Shown here: positions 1 through 12,777 of the stretch, piece after piece
Position numbering within the stretch: position 1 is the stretch's first letter
Layout of the letters: every line of letters starts with the position of its first letter
DNA from: Thalassia testudinum
Lineage: Eukaryota; Streptophyta; Magnoliopsida; Alismatales; Hydrocharitaceae
Length of the DNA: 64,000 bases
Reading direction: 5' to 3'
Assembly (NCBI GenBank): GCA_037157565.1
Contig: JAZHRO010000073.1
Span: 22,706,501-22,770,500, forward strand
The notes under the pieces: model-generated
What the model was told of the DNA's origin: nothing
What the model saw: the letters and a program-made list of their open reading frames with translations, nothing else
Database searches by the model: none
Made by a program: the position numbers and the translations under genes

Positions 1-248
1 AAGGTTTCTAAGGCCCACAGGAACTAACCTAAGGTTCGTTGAACTCCGCTTTTAAAGCACCTGTGCTTAAAACATGGTTAGTCCCAGTTCAATTTGCATT
101 ACATCTTTGTAAGAGAGAGATAGAAGAATCTTTGCATTTTTTTTGGAGAGTTTTCTCTCTCTTTTTCTTCTTTATTTCTAGCTTCGGATTGGCTTTACAA
201 CACAGATTGTATCGGATTCCTAGCTCCCATCATCAGTCCTCGCAAGGT

Positions 249-400
249 CCCTGGCTTTCGATGCTTTGAGATAGCATCACCCATGATAACCCCCAGAGCC
301 CTAGCTTTCGACACTTCGAGATAGTGCTGCCCATGGCATTCTATAGCTAAATTCAAGCCCTGGCAATCAACATTTCGGGATAATCCTACCCATGGCACCT
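249..400 (-). repeat. Three-unit imperfect tandem repeat in the 3' non-coding part of A
   Basis: Three units of about 50-60 bases follow one another. Each carries a core like GCTTTCGAYRCTTCGAGATA followed by a CCCATGG-like box. The same triplet occurs in B at 20449-20599 and in D at 62765-62921, so it is a family trait and not a local accident. It lies between the two polypurine-like sites of the element and has no open frame of its own. Confidence 0.75.
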
Positions 401-1142
401 GAACTAGCACGAAGTGCTTACGTGCCCCCAGTAGGATATTTAAATATCCTAGGAGACAAGCATCGAGGAAATGGTATGTTATTGCGCATCTTCGAGGGGA
501 ATTTCCCACCTCTCCGTGCCGGGAACTCATCCAAATCAACTTGTGTTGATAAGCAGCTCCTAATCTAGGTGGCTTTTTCAGAATAGAATTAACGAATTTG
601 CATTATTTTGATAATTAAGCGCACTGAACTAGACTGTGTGGATTAGGGTGCTTAGGTTATCAAGTCTCGCAAACTAGAGGTCAGTTAATGAGGCTGAATA
701 ATCCTTAAGCCTTAGACCTAATACTTAAGCTTCGCATTTTCCTCAACCTCTTGAAGACTATCCAGATCTTAACGGATACTTAAATTTTTAAGCCTAAAAC
801 AAGCCCAAGAGGCCTAAAATTAGCACTCATACTAATCTCTATGTCTCTTAACACTTTTTGACTTTTATTTCTTTCTTTTGATTTGGCCTAGAACTAAGCT
901 GATTCCGTAATCTTTTACTAATGACTAACTCTTTTTATTTCAAATTGTTGCTCCTTTTTTACATTTAAATCACCTCCTCTTTTCCTCTCAAGAATGATTT
1001 GCATTTAATTTTTTTCAAAATTTCCTCTCCTTTCTCCAAATTTTCCACTTTTCTATTTAAATTTTTTTTGGTTTTGTGGAATATGTATTTTTTTTTGTGA
1101 TAACCCTTTAGAACTTTGAATTTTTATGTGTTTGCACTTTAA

Positions 1143-1548
1143 CACCCCCCTATGCCTAAGTTTTGCAATGTCCTCATTGTAAACCAGAGGGTATGAGATT
1201 AGTTTGGGTTCAGGGATTAGAACAGGATAATTGGGTAGGCGAACAAGTTGGGATGACTGTTGCGGAAAATTTTAAGCTCTGGTATGAGTACCAAAGGTGG
1301 AGTCGACTATTCTAAAACTAAACTCGAAGTGCAATAGACATGAAGTACAAAAGGAGAATCAGAAGGATCTCAGGTTTTTGGAATGACGGGTTGCCTCCCA
1401 TTAAGCGCTAAATTCAATGCCTTCAACTGAGTAGAAAATGGTATGGAGGAGTGGTCAAATCAGATGAATTTTGTAGAACAAGCACCTTGATCAATAGCCT
1501 GGTTGGTCCAACCCGATGCTTGTTCAAGTCAACAGGCTGATGATGCAG
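1143..1548 (-). promoter_or_regulatory. Conserved 3' signal module of A
   Basis: Read on the minus strand, three boxes follow in order: CTGCATCATCAGCC (1535-1548), a TAAACTTAGCGCT-like box with GGGAGGCAACCC (1388-1421), and CAATGAGGACATTG followed by TAGGCATAGGGGGG (1143-1179). Elements B, E, F and H have the same boxes in the same order; C has variants, and D has the last two inside the window. The role is unknown; the G-run resembles a polypurine tract. Confidence 0.7.
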
Positions 1549-1663
1549 CCCAAACCCAATCAATCTGGTGGGTTGATAGATGTGAATCAGTAGATGTGGA
1601 ACCCACCATATGCTCTGGGAGCTAAAGTAGATGTGGAAGTGTGAAATTAGGGTTTGGCTGAGT

Positions 1664-3030
1664 CTAATCAGCCTGGTCAGAGTAGGGATCCTTGAAAGAG
1701 AATGGATCTGTGGAAGATGTAAGGTCCCTACGAGGGTGATCAGAGAAAGATGGGGCGTGATTATTAGCCAGATTGAAGTCCGAAACCCGATTAAAAGATG
1801 GAGGAGAATCATCTGCAACTGGCTCATTGAGAGGAGAATCAGAGTAGAAATTGAGTTCGATTGTGAGTCGGGGTTGAGAATGGGTTTTGGAAGGCTCTAT
1901 ATGTGTAGAAGAGGTGGCTTCTTTCAAATCATTGACCTCAGTGTCAGAATCAAAGGATGGGTTGTAGTTGCCGAGGTTGTAAATTGGATTAGAGTTGTTA
2001 GGAAACAACAATTCTCCAAAATTAGGGTAAGATTCGAAATCGTCAGAGAACTTGAGAGAATCATGTTTTGAAGCTGATTCAGGATTAGAGGTTCCACCAC
2101 AGAGTAAATCAAGATGTGGAGAAGCAGCAACCTATCTTGGATCTAACCTATTTTCAGATTCCGAGATCAAAAAGGTGTCCCTTTTAGGCATAGGCTCTGG
2201 TTCTTTGCTTGTAGGGTAGACCCAATAGATTCTTAACTCTTCCAACTCCTCGATTTCTGTAATATAGATTTGCGTGACTTTTGAAAAAGCGATCTGTATT
2301 TGTGAGGAAGTTAGAGAGGTGTACTCATCAAATACATGCCCAGAATTGTAATCCAAATTCAAAATCTAAATTTCATCATATTAGGCCTTGTAATTATCCT
2401 GATAAGGCTAGATCCAGATTCTAGGTTAAGGGTATGGGTTGGATCACTATAATCTAGGTTGGGCTCTATAAGGATGTCAGAATAGCTCTCGAGTGTTACC
2501 CTATCAGAATAAGGGACGAAGTTTACACCCTCGAGAGGTTTTGACTCAATCTTAGTATCATAGGTGTTTGGGAAATCTAAGCTTGGTGAACCAAGTTCTT
2601 GATTTTCTAGGACTGGTTCAAAATTGTGAACACCTGTAATTGGATCCTCCCAACCTGTCTCATGATCAGGAATGCCAATTTGTTCGTAATTTGAATCAAA
2701 TTCCATTTGGGTTGGGGGTCCATAACAAGCTTGATCATCAAACCTGGGATTTGGGAAATTACATGGATTACTAAAATTACTCCAAGATGTCATCTTAACT
2801 TCTGACGGGTATTTTTGATCGATGGATCTATACAATTTATTCAAAAATTCTCCCCATTTTCCCAAAAAATTCTGGAGTTCTTCCAGAATTGAAGGATTTG
2901 ACCAATATTGCAGATAATCATTGTTGTATAATTTCACCAATTCCATGTGTTTTGCTAAGAGATCATCCCAGGTTGAACTGTGGTTTAGTTGTATCCATAT
3001 CATCTCCATACGGTTCAAAATGTGGTTCAT
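1664..3030 (-). pseudogene. Acidic protein of element A, no recognised domain
   Basis: The best open stretch is 2359-3030 (223 codons), which continues in broken form through 2132-2362 and 1664-2011. The N-terminal third looks helical, with a segment LEELQNFLGKWGEFLNKLY. The rest is rich in Asp, Glu, Asn, Ser and Pro and contains FDDQACYGPP. The helix-then-acidic layout, and a Cys-Tyr pair near the junction, recall the protein of element C at 43403-44638, so the two may be homologous. It sits where gag-pol should be, between the leader and the 3' module. I see no zinc knuckle or protease triad. It is probably decayed and I assign no function. Confidence 0.5.
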
Positions 3031-3247
3031 TGTTTTCTTGAATTTATCCTAAATGTCCCGTTTACAATATTCTTCATAGTTTCTATAAGCATTCTCAATT
3101 ATCTTTTCTTTCATGCTCATTTGGGACTCAGGTTTCCTAAACAGTCCTCCTATATTACCAGGCTACATTTTTGAATCAAGTGTTAGAATCAGGATGTAGA
3201 ATCAAACTCAAGATTAGATTGCAGTTGATTTGATTAGATAGAAATCC

Positions 3248-4273
3248 CTAAGATGACCTATGTATGTGCACTAGAGAAAAGATGAGGGACTTGATGTTGT
3301 CGAACTCAATCAAGGCACCCAAAGATTTTTGGATGACTATAGAGGTTTGGGGCAGATGATACCCTTGGATCAAAAAGTTGTCCACCTGAGAATTACCTGG
3401 GTAGCCAGGAAGGGAGAGTCCCGCAAAGACCCATACACAGTAGAGCGTCCCCACGGGTTACAGGGTTTCCCCCACCCGACCTTCCTTGTCACTAAGGGTC
3501 TAGGTAGACTAGAATGGATAACTTGACCTCTTAAGTCCAGAACTAATTTAGAGGTTGGTTGGCCCACAATGTAGGTCAACTTCACTTGACTTGCCTTAAA
3601 GATGGAAAAATGAAATCTAGGTCAAGACATAGAAATCACCCTGAATTCAGTCTCAAGTTATTAGGTCCAAGATTTTAGGATTCAAGTGAAATTAGAGCCT
3701 AATTTTAGGGATTTTCTTTATTAGATCTTTTCAACCAAGGGCTTGGGTAGCACACAAATGCGGGAGGGTTATTTCCTTTTACGCAGGAAAATGTGAACTA
3801 TCACTCTAGAACCCTAATGTAGAAACCTTAATTGGCTCTATTCTGCATCCAATTTGACCTTAAAATGTTCTCCTTGGACTTCAAACAAGAAGTGCATGGT
3901 CCAAGAAGATTAGAAATTACGCATAGTCCCTAATAGGTACAGGAAATTTGGGTAGGGAATTCAAAACAGAATCGTCTCAAGCTTCAATCAGATATAAAGT
4001 TTATTCGCAAATCAAGAAACTTGCCTTTTTAAATGATGATTACTATAAAAATAAGGTAGGTGGTTCCTAATTGATTATTTCCTTTTTTTTGTCTTCCTAA
4101 GATTAAGAGGTAGATTAGGGAAGAATAGAAAAGTTACCTACACTGGAGTGGCTATTTTGTGTGGAAGATCACCTCATGATATACCTTGCAAAATCACAAG
4201 AAATCAAATAGGGCAAGTTAGTGCTCAAATATAATCAGATAAAGCAGAGAATAGCAGTGAATTGCGCGTTGTT
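3248..4273 (-). other. 5' leader of element A with splice-donor-like site
   Basis: This non-coding stretch lies between the primer-binding site and the acidic frame. A TGTAG/GTAACTT splice-donor-like junction lies at about 4137, 137 bases from the primer-binding site. Segments near 3380-3500 resemble leader sequence of E and F (a GTGACAAGGAAGGTCGG-like stretch). Confidence 0.5.
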
Positions 4274-4290
4274 CCTCGGCAACGGTGCCA
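4274..4290 (-). other. Primer-binding site of A, tRNA-Asp type
   Basis: The minus strand reads TGGCACCGTTGCCGAGG. The complement of the plant tRNA-Asp 3' end is TGGCGCCGTTGCCGGGG, so there are two mismatches. It lies three bases from the LTR edge at 4294. Confidence 0.85.
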
Positions 4291-4293
4291 AAA

Positions 4294-6303
4294 TGTTGAA
4301 TGGGCACGTGATAAATCGGTGTTTAAGGTTGATATGTTGTATTATCGACCAAAGTCACTCGTCAACAAATGCAATTTATAACTCAAATTTAAGTTCGAGG
4401 TCGAACACAGGGAGTAAATATGGAATTCACGCATAAATCTCAACAAATAATATAAATGAACACAATTAATTACTCAAAAACTAATTTGCAATGTATAACA
4501 TAAGTATATGAAGGATCTAATGAGCCAAAAAGACATCTAAGGAAAAATAATGGTGATTTGAATCACCAATTATTAGCTTAGATACACATATAATAATTAC
4601 TTAATGATCTAAATAAATGAACAGTATCAACTACTTTAAATCCACGCAAGCTTTAGTGCATAGTGCACTATTAGACAATAGAACTTTAAACCAGATAGCT
4701 TAAGTGCTCAGAAGCTATAGTGTTCAATGAGTCTTCTTCTGTCTTGCCCTTCTCTTTCTCTTCTTCTACAGTCCTCCTCTTCTTCTGCCTTTCTTGCCTC
4801 TTCACGCATAAGGGAGGAGATCTTAGATTTTGGCTAAGTGTTAGCCAATGCATAGAAGAACAAAACCCCCCTTCCCCCGCTCTCTCTCTCTTTCCCTTCT
4901 TTTCTCTTCTACACAAGCAATGGAGTATTCGGGTAATTGGGAATAAGCACACTCGGGACCAGGGCTACAGGCATGGGTCACAGTCGAGGTGTAAGTATAG
5001 ATTAGGCGAGTTATCGGGTTCAGAGCTAGGCTCGCATGGAGTTGTCACGGGCGAGGCATGTGGGGTGTGCGAGGACCTCACCTCTGGTGTTATTGAGGTG
5101 ATAAGGCTGAAGTAGAAATTCCTTTTATGCGCACACACCACCTCTTCACTTCACGAGGTGGAACTAAATTCCACCCTCTTCTTCGTGTGCGGTAGCAGGT
5201 GGAGGTCTCCTCAATTGGAGCAGCGGCTGAGGTTCATGCTCTCAATCAAGGACCTTGGCATATTCTAGGACTAATTGCGCACCACCTAGAGCAATGACCT
5301 GGGGCACGCTTGGCCTCAAACACAAAGAATGAAGGCGGCGAGGATGACGGTGGCAGAGCTTCGATCGAAGACCTGAAAAGTATGAATATGGCCTTGCGAA
5401 CAAGTTAAAATACTTTAGGACCTTTGCCGGACCACGATAAAGGTGTGGGTGGCGGTGGCGTGCTATGAGAGGGCGTATGGTGGTGTGTAGAGGTTGAAGA
5501 TGGTGGTGCGGAAGTGGGTCGATCGGTGATGAGATGGAGTGGCAATAGGCCTGGAAATGTTAGGACTTTTGTTCGTGAAGTTGAGGCAAAGGTGTAGGGT
5601 GTGGTGGCGAGGCGGATGGAGGTGAAGAGTGACGACAAACATAGGGGCTTGTTTGTAAAAATTTTGAAAGTTAGTGGCATGTGTGTGAGAGAAAAGACTC
5701 AGACAGGACCAAATTGCAAACTAAGTCAAGATGATCTCAAATTGGGTGCAAATTTTGGTAAAAATCTAATTTGAACCTAAGGAATCCAATGGTGAAGCTG
5801 GATTTAGGTTTTTACCAGGTTTGAATGGATAATTTATGCGAAAACCCAAATTAGGGCAACTATTTGTCTGAGACTTTATTTTAGGTTAAATTGGGTTCCA
5901 ATGGTCAAATTGAAGGTACCAAACCCTAGAGTATATTTTTCTATGAATTTTAGAGGGTTTGGGTGAATTTTATTCTGACTAGAACCTTAGTAGATTAAGT
6001 AGGTTTATTTTTAGGGTTTCAGATGTCATTTAATTCTCGAAATGCATGAAAAACCATTTCTGTCTGCATGGACCTACTTGTTAGACAATTAAGACCATTT
6101 AACCTTTAATTAACCCCTGAGAAATCCCGTGATTGTTCTACAATTGAGATATGCTGTTAAGGCTGCATTTTTACGCCGCTTTTCTTATTATTCTCTCAAA
6201 ATGGATTTGAAATGAATTAGGGCTCTTCTAGCAGTTATGTAGGAGCATTTATTCCTTGATTTGGACTAATTAAAGCTAGATATGGCTGATGATGATGTTA
6301 TCA
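4294..6303 (-). repeat. 5' LTR of element A
   Basis: On the plus strand the LTR runs from TGTTGAATGG to GATGTTATCA, 2010 bases. Element D's LTR at 60313-62325 is 2013 bases and clearly similar over its right half (compare 5680-6300 with 61700-62320). The element B LTR is a more distant relative. The short open frames inside are not convincing genes. Confidence 0.75.
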
Positions 6304-7400
6304 TCACTCTTGTATGAGAGAGCATCTTTTTGGCAACGTGTTCCCATTTTAGTTAGATTATAGGTTTATTTGAACTTCTTGAACTGCATGTTAGTTAGTT
6401 AGCTGGCTAACTTAGATCAAGTTTGTTTACTTTTCATATATAAGAAAAAAGGAAAAAAAATCTGAGCTACCTGCTAGAAGTTGTGTATCCATAGGGTGAC
6501 CATATAGGATTGTTTGAGCAACATCTAGTTTTTCTTTTCTCCATTGCAAACATCTTGCATTAAAGAGAGCTGGAGTAAGGTATGTCCTCTCTTTAGCATC
6601 ACATTCCTGTCATGCATCTGCATTGGACCAAATGCAAGACCACTAAACTGTGTGAATCTAATTAATTCAATGGTCACCTTAAAAAAAAAGTTGGGACTAT
6701 TAAGAGGATTGATTTTAAAAAAATCAAGTCACTTAAATTGCTTGCTAAAGGACTTATTTACGGGATTTCATAATATTAAGTGCACGTGTTGCACACTTGA
6801 AACACTGTGCACATCACACATAAGGTCACTAGAGATAAATTTCTACCTCTCCTCTTTGCACCACAATGGAAGTTTATCGAAAATCAATAAGCCTATCCAC
6901 CAAGTTACTTCGGTTCCTCGTGTGTGGGCTCGATTCGAGACTTCCATCCCTTGCGAGTAGGTTGTAGGCACCAACGAAGGTCATCCTAGGAAGCTTAATT
7001 CTTGTAAAACTTGTTTGGTCATCTATTGTAACAATGTTAACCTCAACCTTCCTCTGGCAAGTTTGGTTAAGGATCTCAAGGTGCACCTGACCTCTTATAT
7101 CACTTAAATGGGAACGGAGGAGCACTGACTTGACTTCTTTGACTAAACTATGGAGTAGGATTGAGGAGTCTTGCAATCTATTGCAAACATAATCCCATCG
7201 TAGTTGCATTTGGATTGGAAGTGGTTTGTGTGTAGAGCTCTCTAGGAAGTTTCTATTTCTATTTTGAATTCTTCTGAGTCATAAGAGAGTTAAATTGGCT
7301 TGGCTTAAAAGAAATAGACTACCCTTGCTCCTATCATCTAGATTATCAAAACTAATACTTTCCATCTTTGAACCATGATCCCATGCCTCAAGCATATCCT
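6304..7400. other. Unassigned non-coding stretch between A and H
   Basis: No domain, terminal repeat or known repeat was recognised here. The open frames (for example 6544-6960 plus and 6874-7209 minus) overlap each other and look like chance. The right part could be the 5' region of H, but no primer-binding site or LTR end could be found. Confidence 0.4.
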
Positions 7401-7429
7401 TCCTTTTAGGGGTACAATAACAATTCATG

Positions 7430-7751
7430 GGATCATTCCTATGCCCATTTTGGGAGTACTGACCAGATAACTCCCACTTTTGAGCAGAGCCTAGGAGCGA
7501 GATTTCCCACCCCAGGAGTCCCCACTAGTATGCAAACACCCCACCCTCCCACCCTTCATGATTTTTCTTATTGAGCTTGGACCGATACTCTTAGGCAACC
7601 TGAGCCTGAGATTGACTATCCTCCCCAAACTAACAGTGGCCTCTCCTCTTTTATGATAGAAATGCAAAAACAACAGAAAGAAATGGAGTCTATGGGAGAG
7701 ATTTTGAGGAATGATCAATGACTGAATGAGGAAATTAATCAGCTTAGCTAC
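7430..7751 (+). pseudogene. Left part of the element H protein, interrupted by B
   Basis: The plus-strand frame reads a Pro-rich stretch, then WTDTLRQPEPEIDYPPQTNS and a Glu/Gln-rich helix MIEMQKQQKEMESMGEILRN, then a stop and a short run to the insertion point. Coding continues after B at 33717 with TIDSDPYPYNRD. The style matches the region of E around 54770-54900 (QLLQVVQGMREANK and LTKQLNRIQKAQ). This is gag-like C-terminal sequence without a zinc knuckle. It is broken by a stop and by the 26-kb insertion. Confidence 0.5.
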
Positions 7752-9330
7752 TGCTAACGGGCTAAAACAGGGTTTTAGAATTGCTTCGTTGTAATAAAGC
7801 TGAAATAGCTCGAAAATAGATATAATTTATATCTCGAAGAATCATCAAAAAATTCAAGGTCGAACATAGGGAGTAAGTATTGCAATTTAACCTTAAAGAT
7901 CACAATTCTAGCACATATTTGAATAATAATTCCATTCAAGAATAATGTATATATGAGAATCAATATCAAAATGCAAAAAAAATGGGGTAAAATGGTGATT
8001 TAAATCACCAATTACCCCTCACAATAATCTCAAATAAGTGAATAGTAAGGCTCAATCAAATAATCCACATAGATAAGTAACCAAAAAGCCATAGGAACAC
8101 AAATCAGCAAGATCAGATGTCAATTTCTCAAGGCATACGACTTAAATGTCGCCCTGCTATAGTGTTTAAGCTCTTTCTTCTTCCTCTCTTCAACTTTTCT
8201 TCTTTCTTCTTTGTTCTCTCACGCACAAGGGGCTTCTTAAGTTTCTCAGCGGCTAGGTGTTGGGTCTTCTCTCTGAAGAGCAAAACAACCCCCACCTCCT
8301 CTCTTTCTCCTCTTTCCCTTCTCTTTCCAAGTAACTGGCCATGTAATTGGGTATTCGGGGATCTGGTTGACATGGCTTGTGGGCATGGAGTTGCAAGTGA
8401 GGAGTGTGTTAGGCAGGTATGTGGGTGAGGATGCATTGAGCATGTCAAGGGGACCTGACCCTCGTGTACTTCGGCGATAGGGTAAGGGGAGGAATTCCCT
8501 TTATCTTACTCATGCAACTACATCTCCATGATGTGGGACTATCCCATAGGAGCTTTGTTGCGTGAAACTACAGGAGAAGGCCATAGCAATTGGGGTAGCA
8601 GTTGTGGGTCTTTGGCTCAATTGAGGGCCTAGACTCCCTCCTAGAAGTAGTCCACGTCACTTGGAGCTGGACTTGGTGAAGAACAAAGCAAGAACAAAGC
8701 ACTTGAGGTTAAGGAGGAAGCTCCGTCAATGGTTGTGAAGGGTGACAACCTGAAACACGAAACACGGCCTTGCGACTAATATGTCAATTCCTCAGCACAG
8801 TTAATTAAGTTATTTAGGCTTAATTAATTGCATGAGAAAGTAACTTAGGTTAACTCGATTTTATGTCGGTTGTGAAGCATAGGGTCAAGTTAACTTAACA
8901 TTTTAGATTTAAAATTCTTTGTAACTGGTTGAGTCCAGGTCATTCACTGGGAGGCATAATAGTAAGCTTAATTCACCATTAATTCCTAAGCATAAATTAA
9001 GAATCAATTAATTAATCAGATTATAATTACAATATTTTAAGCACATGAATATAGCACAAAAGATTAACAATTCAAAGCATGCAATATTCCAGTAGAAAGA
9101 ACATATTTACACATGTGATTTTTCATTAAGAATCAAGTAAACATGTTTATTACATCAAGTATTTTTAATTACAAGAGATTAAGGCAAGAAAAAGCTAATC
9201 AAATGAGTACAAATGCCTTCTTTCATCATTTAAAGCTCAAAATATCAAAAGAAAACATGATATATCAAGATAATTACAAATCAGACGTCTTAAAGATGCA
9301 AACTAGAAGTTTAAAATTATGGCAAGACGT

Positions 9331-9530
9331 CTGACTTTCTCCATTTTTCTTCCTTCTTTCTTTAGTCCTCTTTATTCTTTTTCTCTTTTATTCTTTACTG
9401 CTACTCTATTGTCACTCTCTCTTTCTCTTTCTCTCTTGTTTCCTTTGTTCATCTTTTTCTCTTCTTCCTCTTCCAAACCCTCTCTATTCTCTTTACTTAG
9501 CTTTCTCCTTAGGTTCTCTCTCTTCTAAGT
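9331..9530. repeat. Low-complexity pyrimidine tract
   Basis: A run of T and C with TCTCTC and TTCTT units. The open frame across it (69 codons of Ser, Leu and Phe) is a by-product of composition and not a gene. Confidence 0.8.
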
Positions 9531-12500
9531 TTCCCTTAGTACTGTTCATATACGTTCCCACACTTAACCAATTTCCCAAGCACTTAAGCTCATTTAACCT
9601 TTAATTATAAAAATTGGTTTTGTTTATTGGCAGCTCAGACCGGATGGGGATACCCAGCACCCCCTAAAGGGTAGGACCATACCCTACTGGGTCCGAGCCT
9701 AGTTTTCCTTAGGTGGTTTCATTTCCATTTTCAAGCTCATGCACAGTACCCAGGCCTCCTAGGCCTAGTCGCCCACTCGGGGCCATACGCACTCCCATGC
9801 CCACAGGCACACACACACACCCATGCACAGGCATGTGCAACTCATGCACCCGCACACATATGTTCATTTCATTTTGCACCCTACACTGATGACTAAAGTG
9901 TCGTATTCACTTTTTCGTATTATAGCATGGCCTGCTCTCCAGAGTTACTGAGGTGGGACTTAGTTTCCCAGGTTATGTCCGATATCAGCCGGACTTCGGC
10001 CGATGATTCTGGTTAGCTCAATTATCCAATCTGATCCAGCGAAGGCTCAATCGAGAGCTAATCAAGTGCTCTACAAGATTGTAACACCAATTTGGTGTTC
10101 AGATCTAATCTAACCCTTTGATTCGAAGGGTGAAAGTCAAGGATTCACACAGCCCTAATGGCCTGTAGAAGTGAAATCCAGGTGTTTTGACCTGCAGAAG
10201 AGGCTTTTGACCTCCAGATGAGGTCCTGAACTTGATTCAGGAGAGGTTTCCACTCTTAATGAAGGATAGAAGAGGCTTTGGGAAGCTACAGAGAGAGTTT
10301 GGCTTCATAGCTTCGTACTGAAGCTCTAAAGCTCGGAATTGAGCTCTGAATAGGTCATTGGAGAGCTAATAATCTCAAGCAGATGATTCAACAACCTTTG
10401 CAGGTTGTTGCAACACAATTTGGGTAGATTTTGTATCCAAATCTTGCCTGAAACAAGTGAAGCTCAGTAATGGGTTCAAATGAGCCCATATTGACAGCAG
10501 TTGAATTCTCATGAAATCCTTAATTAATCAAGTTCAAATCAATTCTAAATCACTCTGTAACATCCCAAGAAACATTTTAACTCATCAAATCACCAAATTG
10601 ATCATTCAATCATTAGATCAAACCAAAAGTTGACCAATATCTGTTGGTAGTTGACTTTCTACCCCAGTCTATCTTAAATTCAACTAGAACCTTAGGTCGA
10701 CTCTATTTTTCCTGAAGAATTGATCCATAATGTTAAAAATAGGGTTTGACTAAGTTTGTTAGGGTTTCAGGCTTCATCGCCTGAGCACTAAAGTGACTTT
10801 GTTCAGTAGAACAAACCAGAGACTCTCGAAGCAATTAGAGATCAAGGATGTCTTCTATAGGTTCTGCATAAGCTTTTGAACCTATAACTCAACCCTAAAA
10901 CCTAATGGAGAGGTCTCTCCAACTCCACCAGAGTTGGAGAAGACGAAGATCAAAATCAAGCTCCAGAAGTTTAAACAACAAATTAATCACCAAGACATGA
11001 TTCTTGCACTCTAAAGAGACAGTCTGGAGGTCCTTAGAGCTTATCAAGGGTTGAAGTGGAAAATTGACTCGCCAGAGCTCGCCAAAGCTCCGGTGAGTCC
11101 GGTTCTGATACACAGAGATGAAAACTTCAATAAAATAGGCCATTAATGACTTGTAGAGTTTCCTAAGACCTAGATGGTGCTTAAGAACTCCTTAATTAAC
11201 TCTTTTAAAGATCAGAATAATAGATTGTGCAAGGAATTCAAAAATTTGACATTCTAAGTTTGACAGAACTCAAAATTTCTCCTCTCACTTAATTGAGTGA
11301 GGGAAAGTGTTCTATGGGGTGAGGCAATGCTAATGGAGTAGTTAATTAGGTGAATAACTCATCTCTGAGCCGTCGTTGATAGCGAGCTCAGAAGAGAGGG
11401 GGAATTTGGGCGTTTCTAGTAAATTGCTTTATAAGAGCAATTGAAACCTTCGTAGAGGTCCTTAGGAGTTAGGGAGGTGATGTAGGACCTTAAGTGAGTG
11501 TGGAATAGCTTCTGGACACTTCACCATGGATAGTGAAGTGTCCAAGTGCATGTGAGTTGATGTAAGTGATTAGGTGGACAATTAAGGTAGATCGGGGGTT
11601 GGGAAGGGTCCTAAGGTGATGTACAGGTGTTGGGAGACCCTATTGGAGGTCGAGAAGACTCGGGGACCTTTGCCATAAGTAGTGGAGGTCATAGGTGAAG
11701 GTGAGATGGTCTAGGCGATATAGGTGCTATCTATAAATGAGAGAAGGTGGAAATGAACTGTGAGAAGATGAGAAGAGTGAAATAGTGCTTAAAAATGAGG
11801 AAGAAGGTATGGCAAGGGTGGACTTGGCCTTGCCGAAGTTGAGGAAAGAAGTACTGGAAGTCTAACTAAACTAATCTAAATAAGCTAATTACACCAATCT
11901 AAGCTACACTAAGTAATCTACGGTTACCTAGACGAAGAGAGGGGGAGGAATCTCCATCGAAAGGTGTGTAATGGAGGATGAAATCAGAGGGTTGAAGATA
12001 GAGCTCCAACGAGAAGTTGAAAGCATCGATATAACGGAGATGATGCTCCAAGGCCCTATCATAGCCTTCCAAAGAGGAAGAAGGGGTGAGAGAGATGAGT
12101 CTCCCGCTGGGAAGAGCTTCGAAGGAAAGATGAGAGGTCACCGGAGTTGAACGGAAGAATAGCCTACTACCAGCTGCAATTGGGGAAGAAGGAAAGGGTA
12201 CCGACCATTGAAATCGGAGGGTTGAGGTCTATTTATAGGCTCCAGCGGCTGTGAAGGGGAAGGAATCTGGACAAATGGATGTCTAGGCACAGCTTAACCT
12301 CCGATGTCATCTCTGATTCTGGTGAAGTTAACACCATGACCTAATTAGGATTATAAGGGCATCTAGACTGTGGGATGGAGTTGAGGTGGTGAGCACAAGC
12401 TTCAGAAGCTTCACGAGGGCGGAATGGCGTCAGATGGGCGGTCATCGGAGGGTGACATCACCGCCGAATGTCAGCCGTCAAAGCGCGTGAAGAAGGAAAG

Positions 12501-12777
12501 AAGAAGAAGAGAAGTGTTCACAGGGACCAGTTTGCTTGAAAAGTTAGGGACCTAAGCAAAATAAAAGGACTCAAATGCAATGAATTCCAAGGAACGAAAT
12601 GCAAATAGAGGCTTTTAAGGTTAATTTAAATTATTTTCTTTTCTAACTTTTTATATATATTTATAAATTAGCTAAATATTATATTAAATCCATGTATTCA
12701 CATTTTTAACCCTTTTATTTACCTTTATTTTAATTTATTTAACCTACTTAAGTTATTAATGACTTAGGTCTTAAGTT

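Larger units (their letters stand above)
1..6303 (-). mobile_element. Element A: Ty3-like non-autonomous LTR retrotransposon (partial, 5' LTR and body)
   Basis: The body lies at 1-4293 and the 5' LTR at 4294-6303, read right to left. The primer-binding site at 4274-4290 matches plant tRNA-Asp, as in Athila/Tat-type Ty3 elements. Positions 2 onward match element D from 62525 onward. D's 3' LTR ends at 62325, so A's own 3' LTR should lie about 200 bases left of the window. The body holds an acidic open reading frame and a 3' signal module. No gag zinc knuckle, protease, reverse transcriptase or integrase motif was seen. Target-site duplication cannot be checked because the left end is missing. 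Confidence 0.8.

Noticed and set aside
4274..4290. Match to the 3' end of tRNA-Asp as a tRNA gene (also 31078, 42113, 50453)
   Set aside because: Only the 17-base acceptor end is present, next to LTR edges; there is no cloverleaf. These are primer-binding sites.
6544..6960. 138-codon plus-strand frame as a gene
   Set aside because: Cys and His are scattered without a pattern, another frame overlaps it on the minus strand, and A/T runs break the composition.
10895..12141. Minus-strand frames near 10895-11143 and 11899-12141 as host exons
   Set aside because: No recognisable domain and no splice-linked frame; the DNA belongs to an insertion within an LTR. A TATA-like box upstream is noted but not enough.
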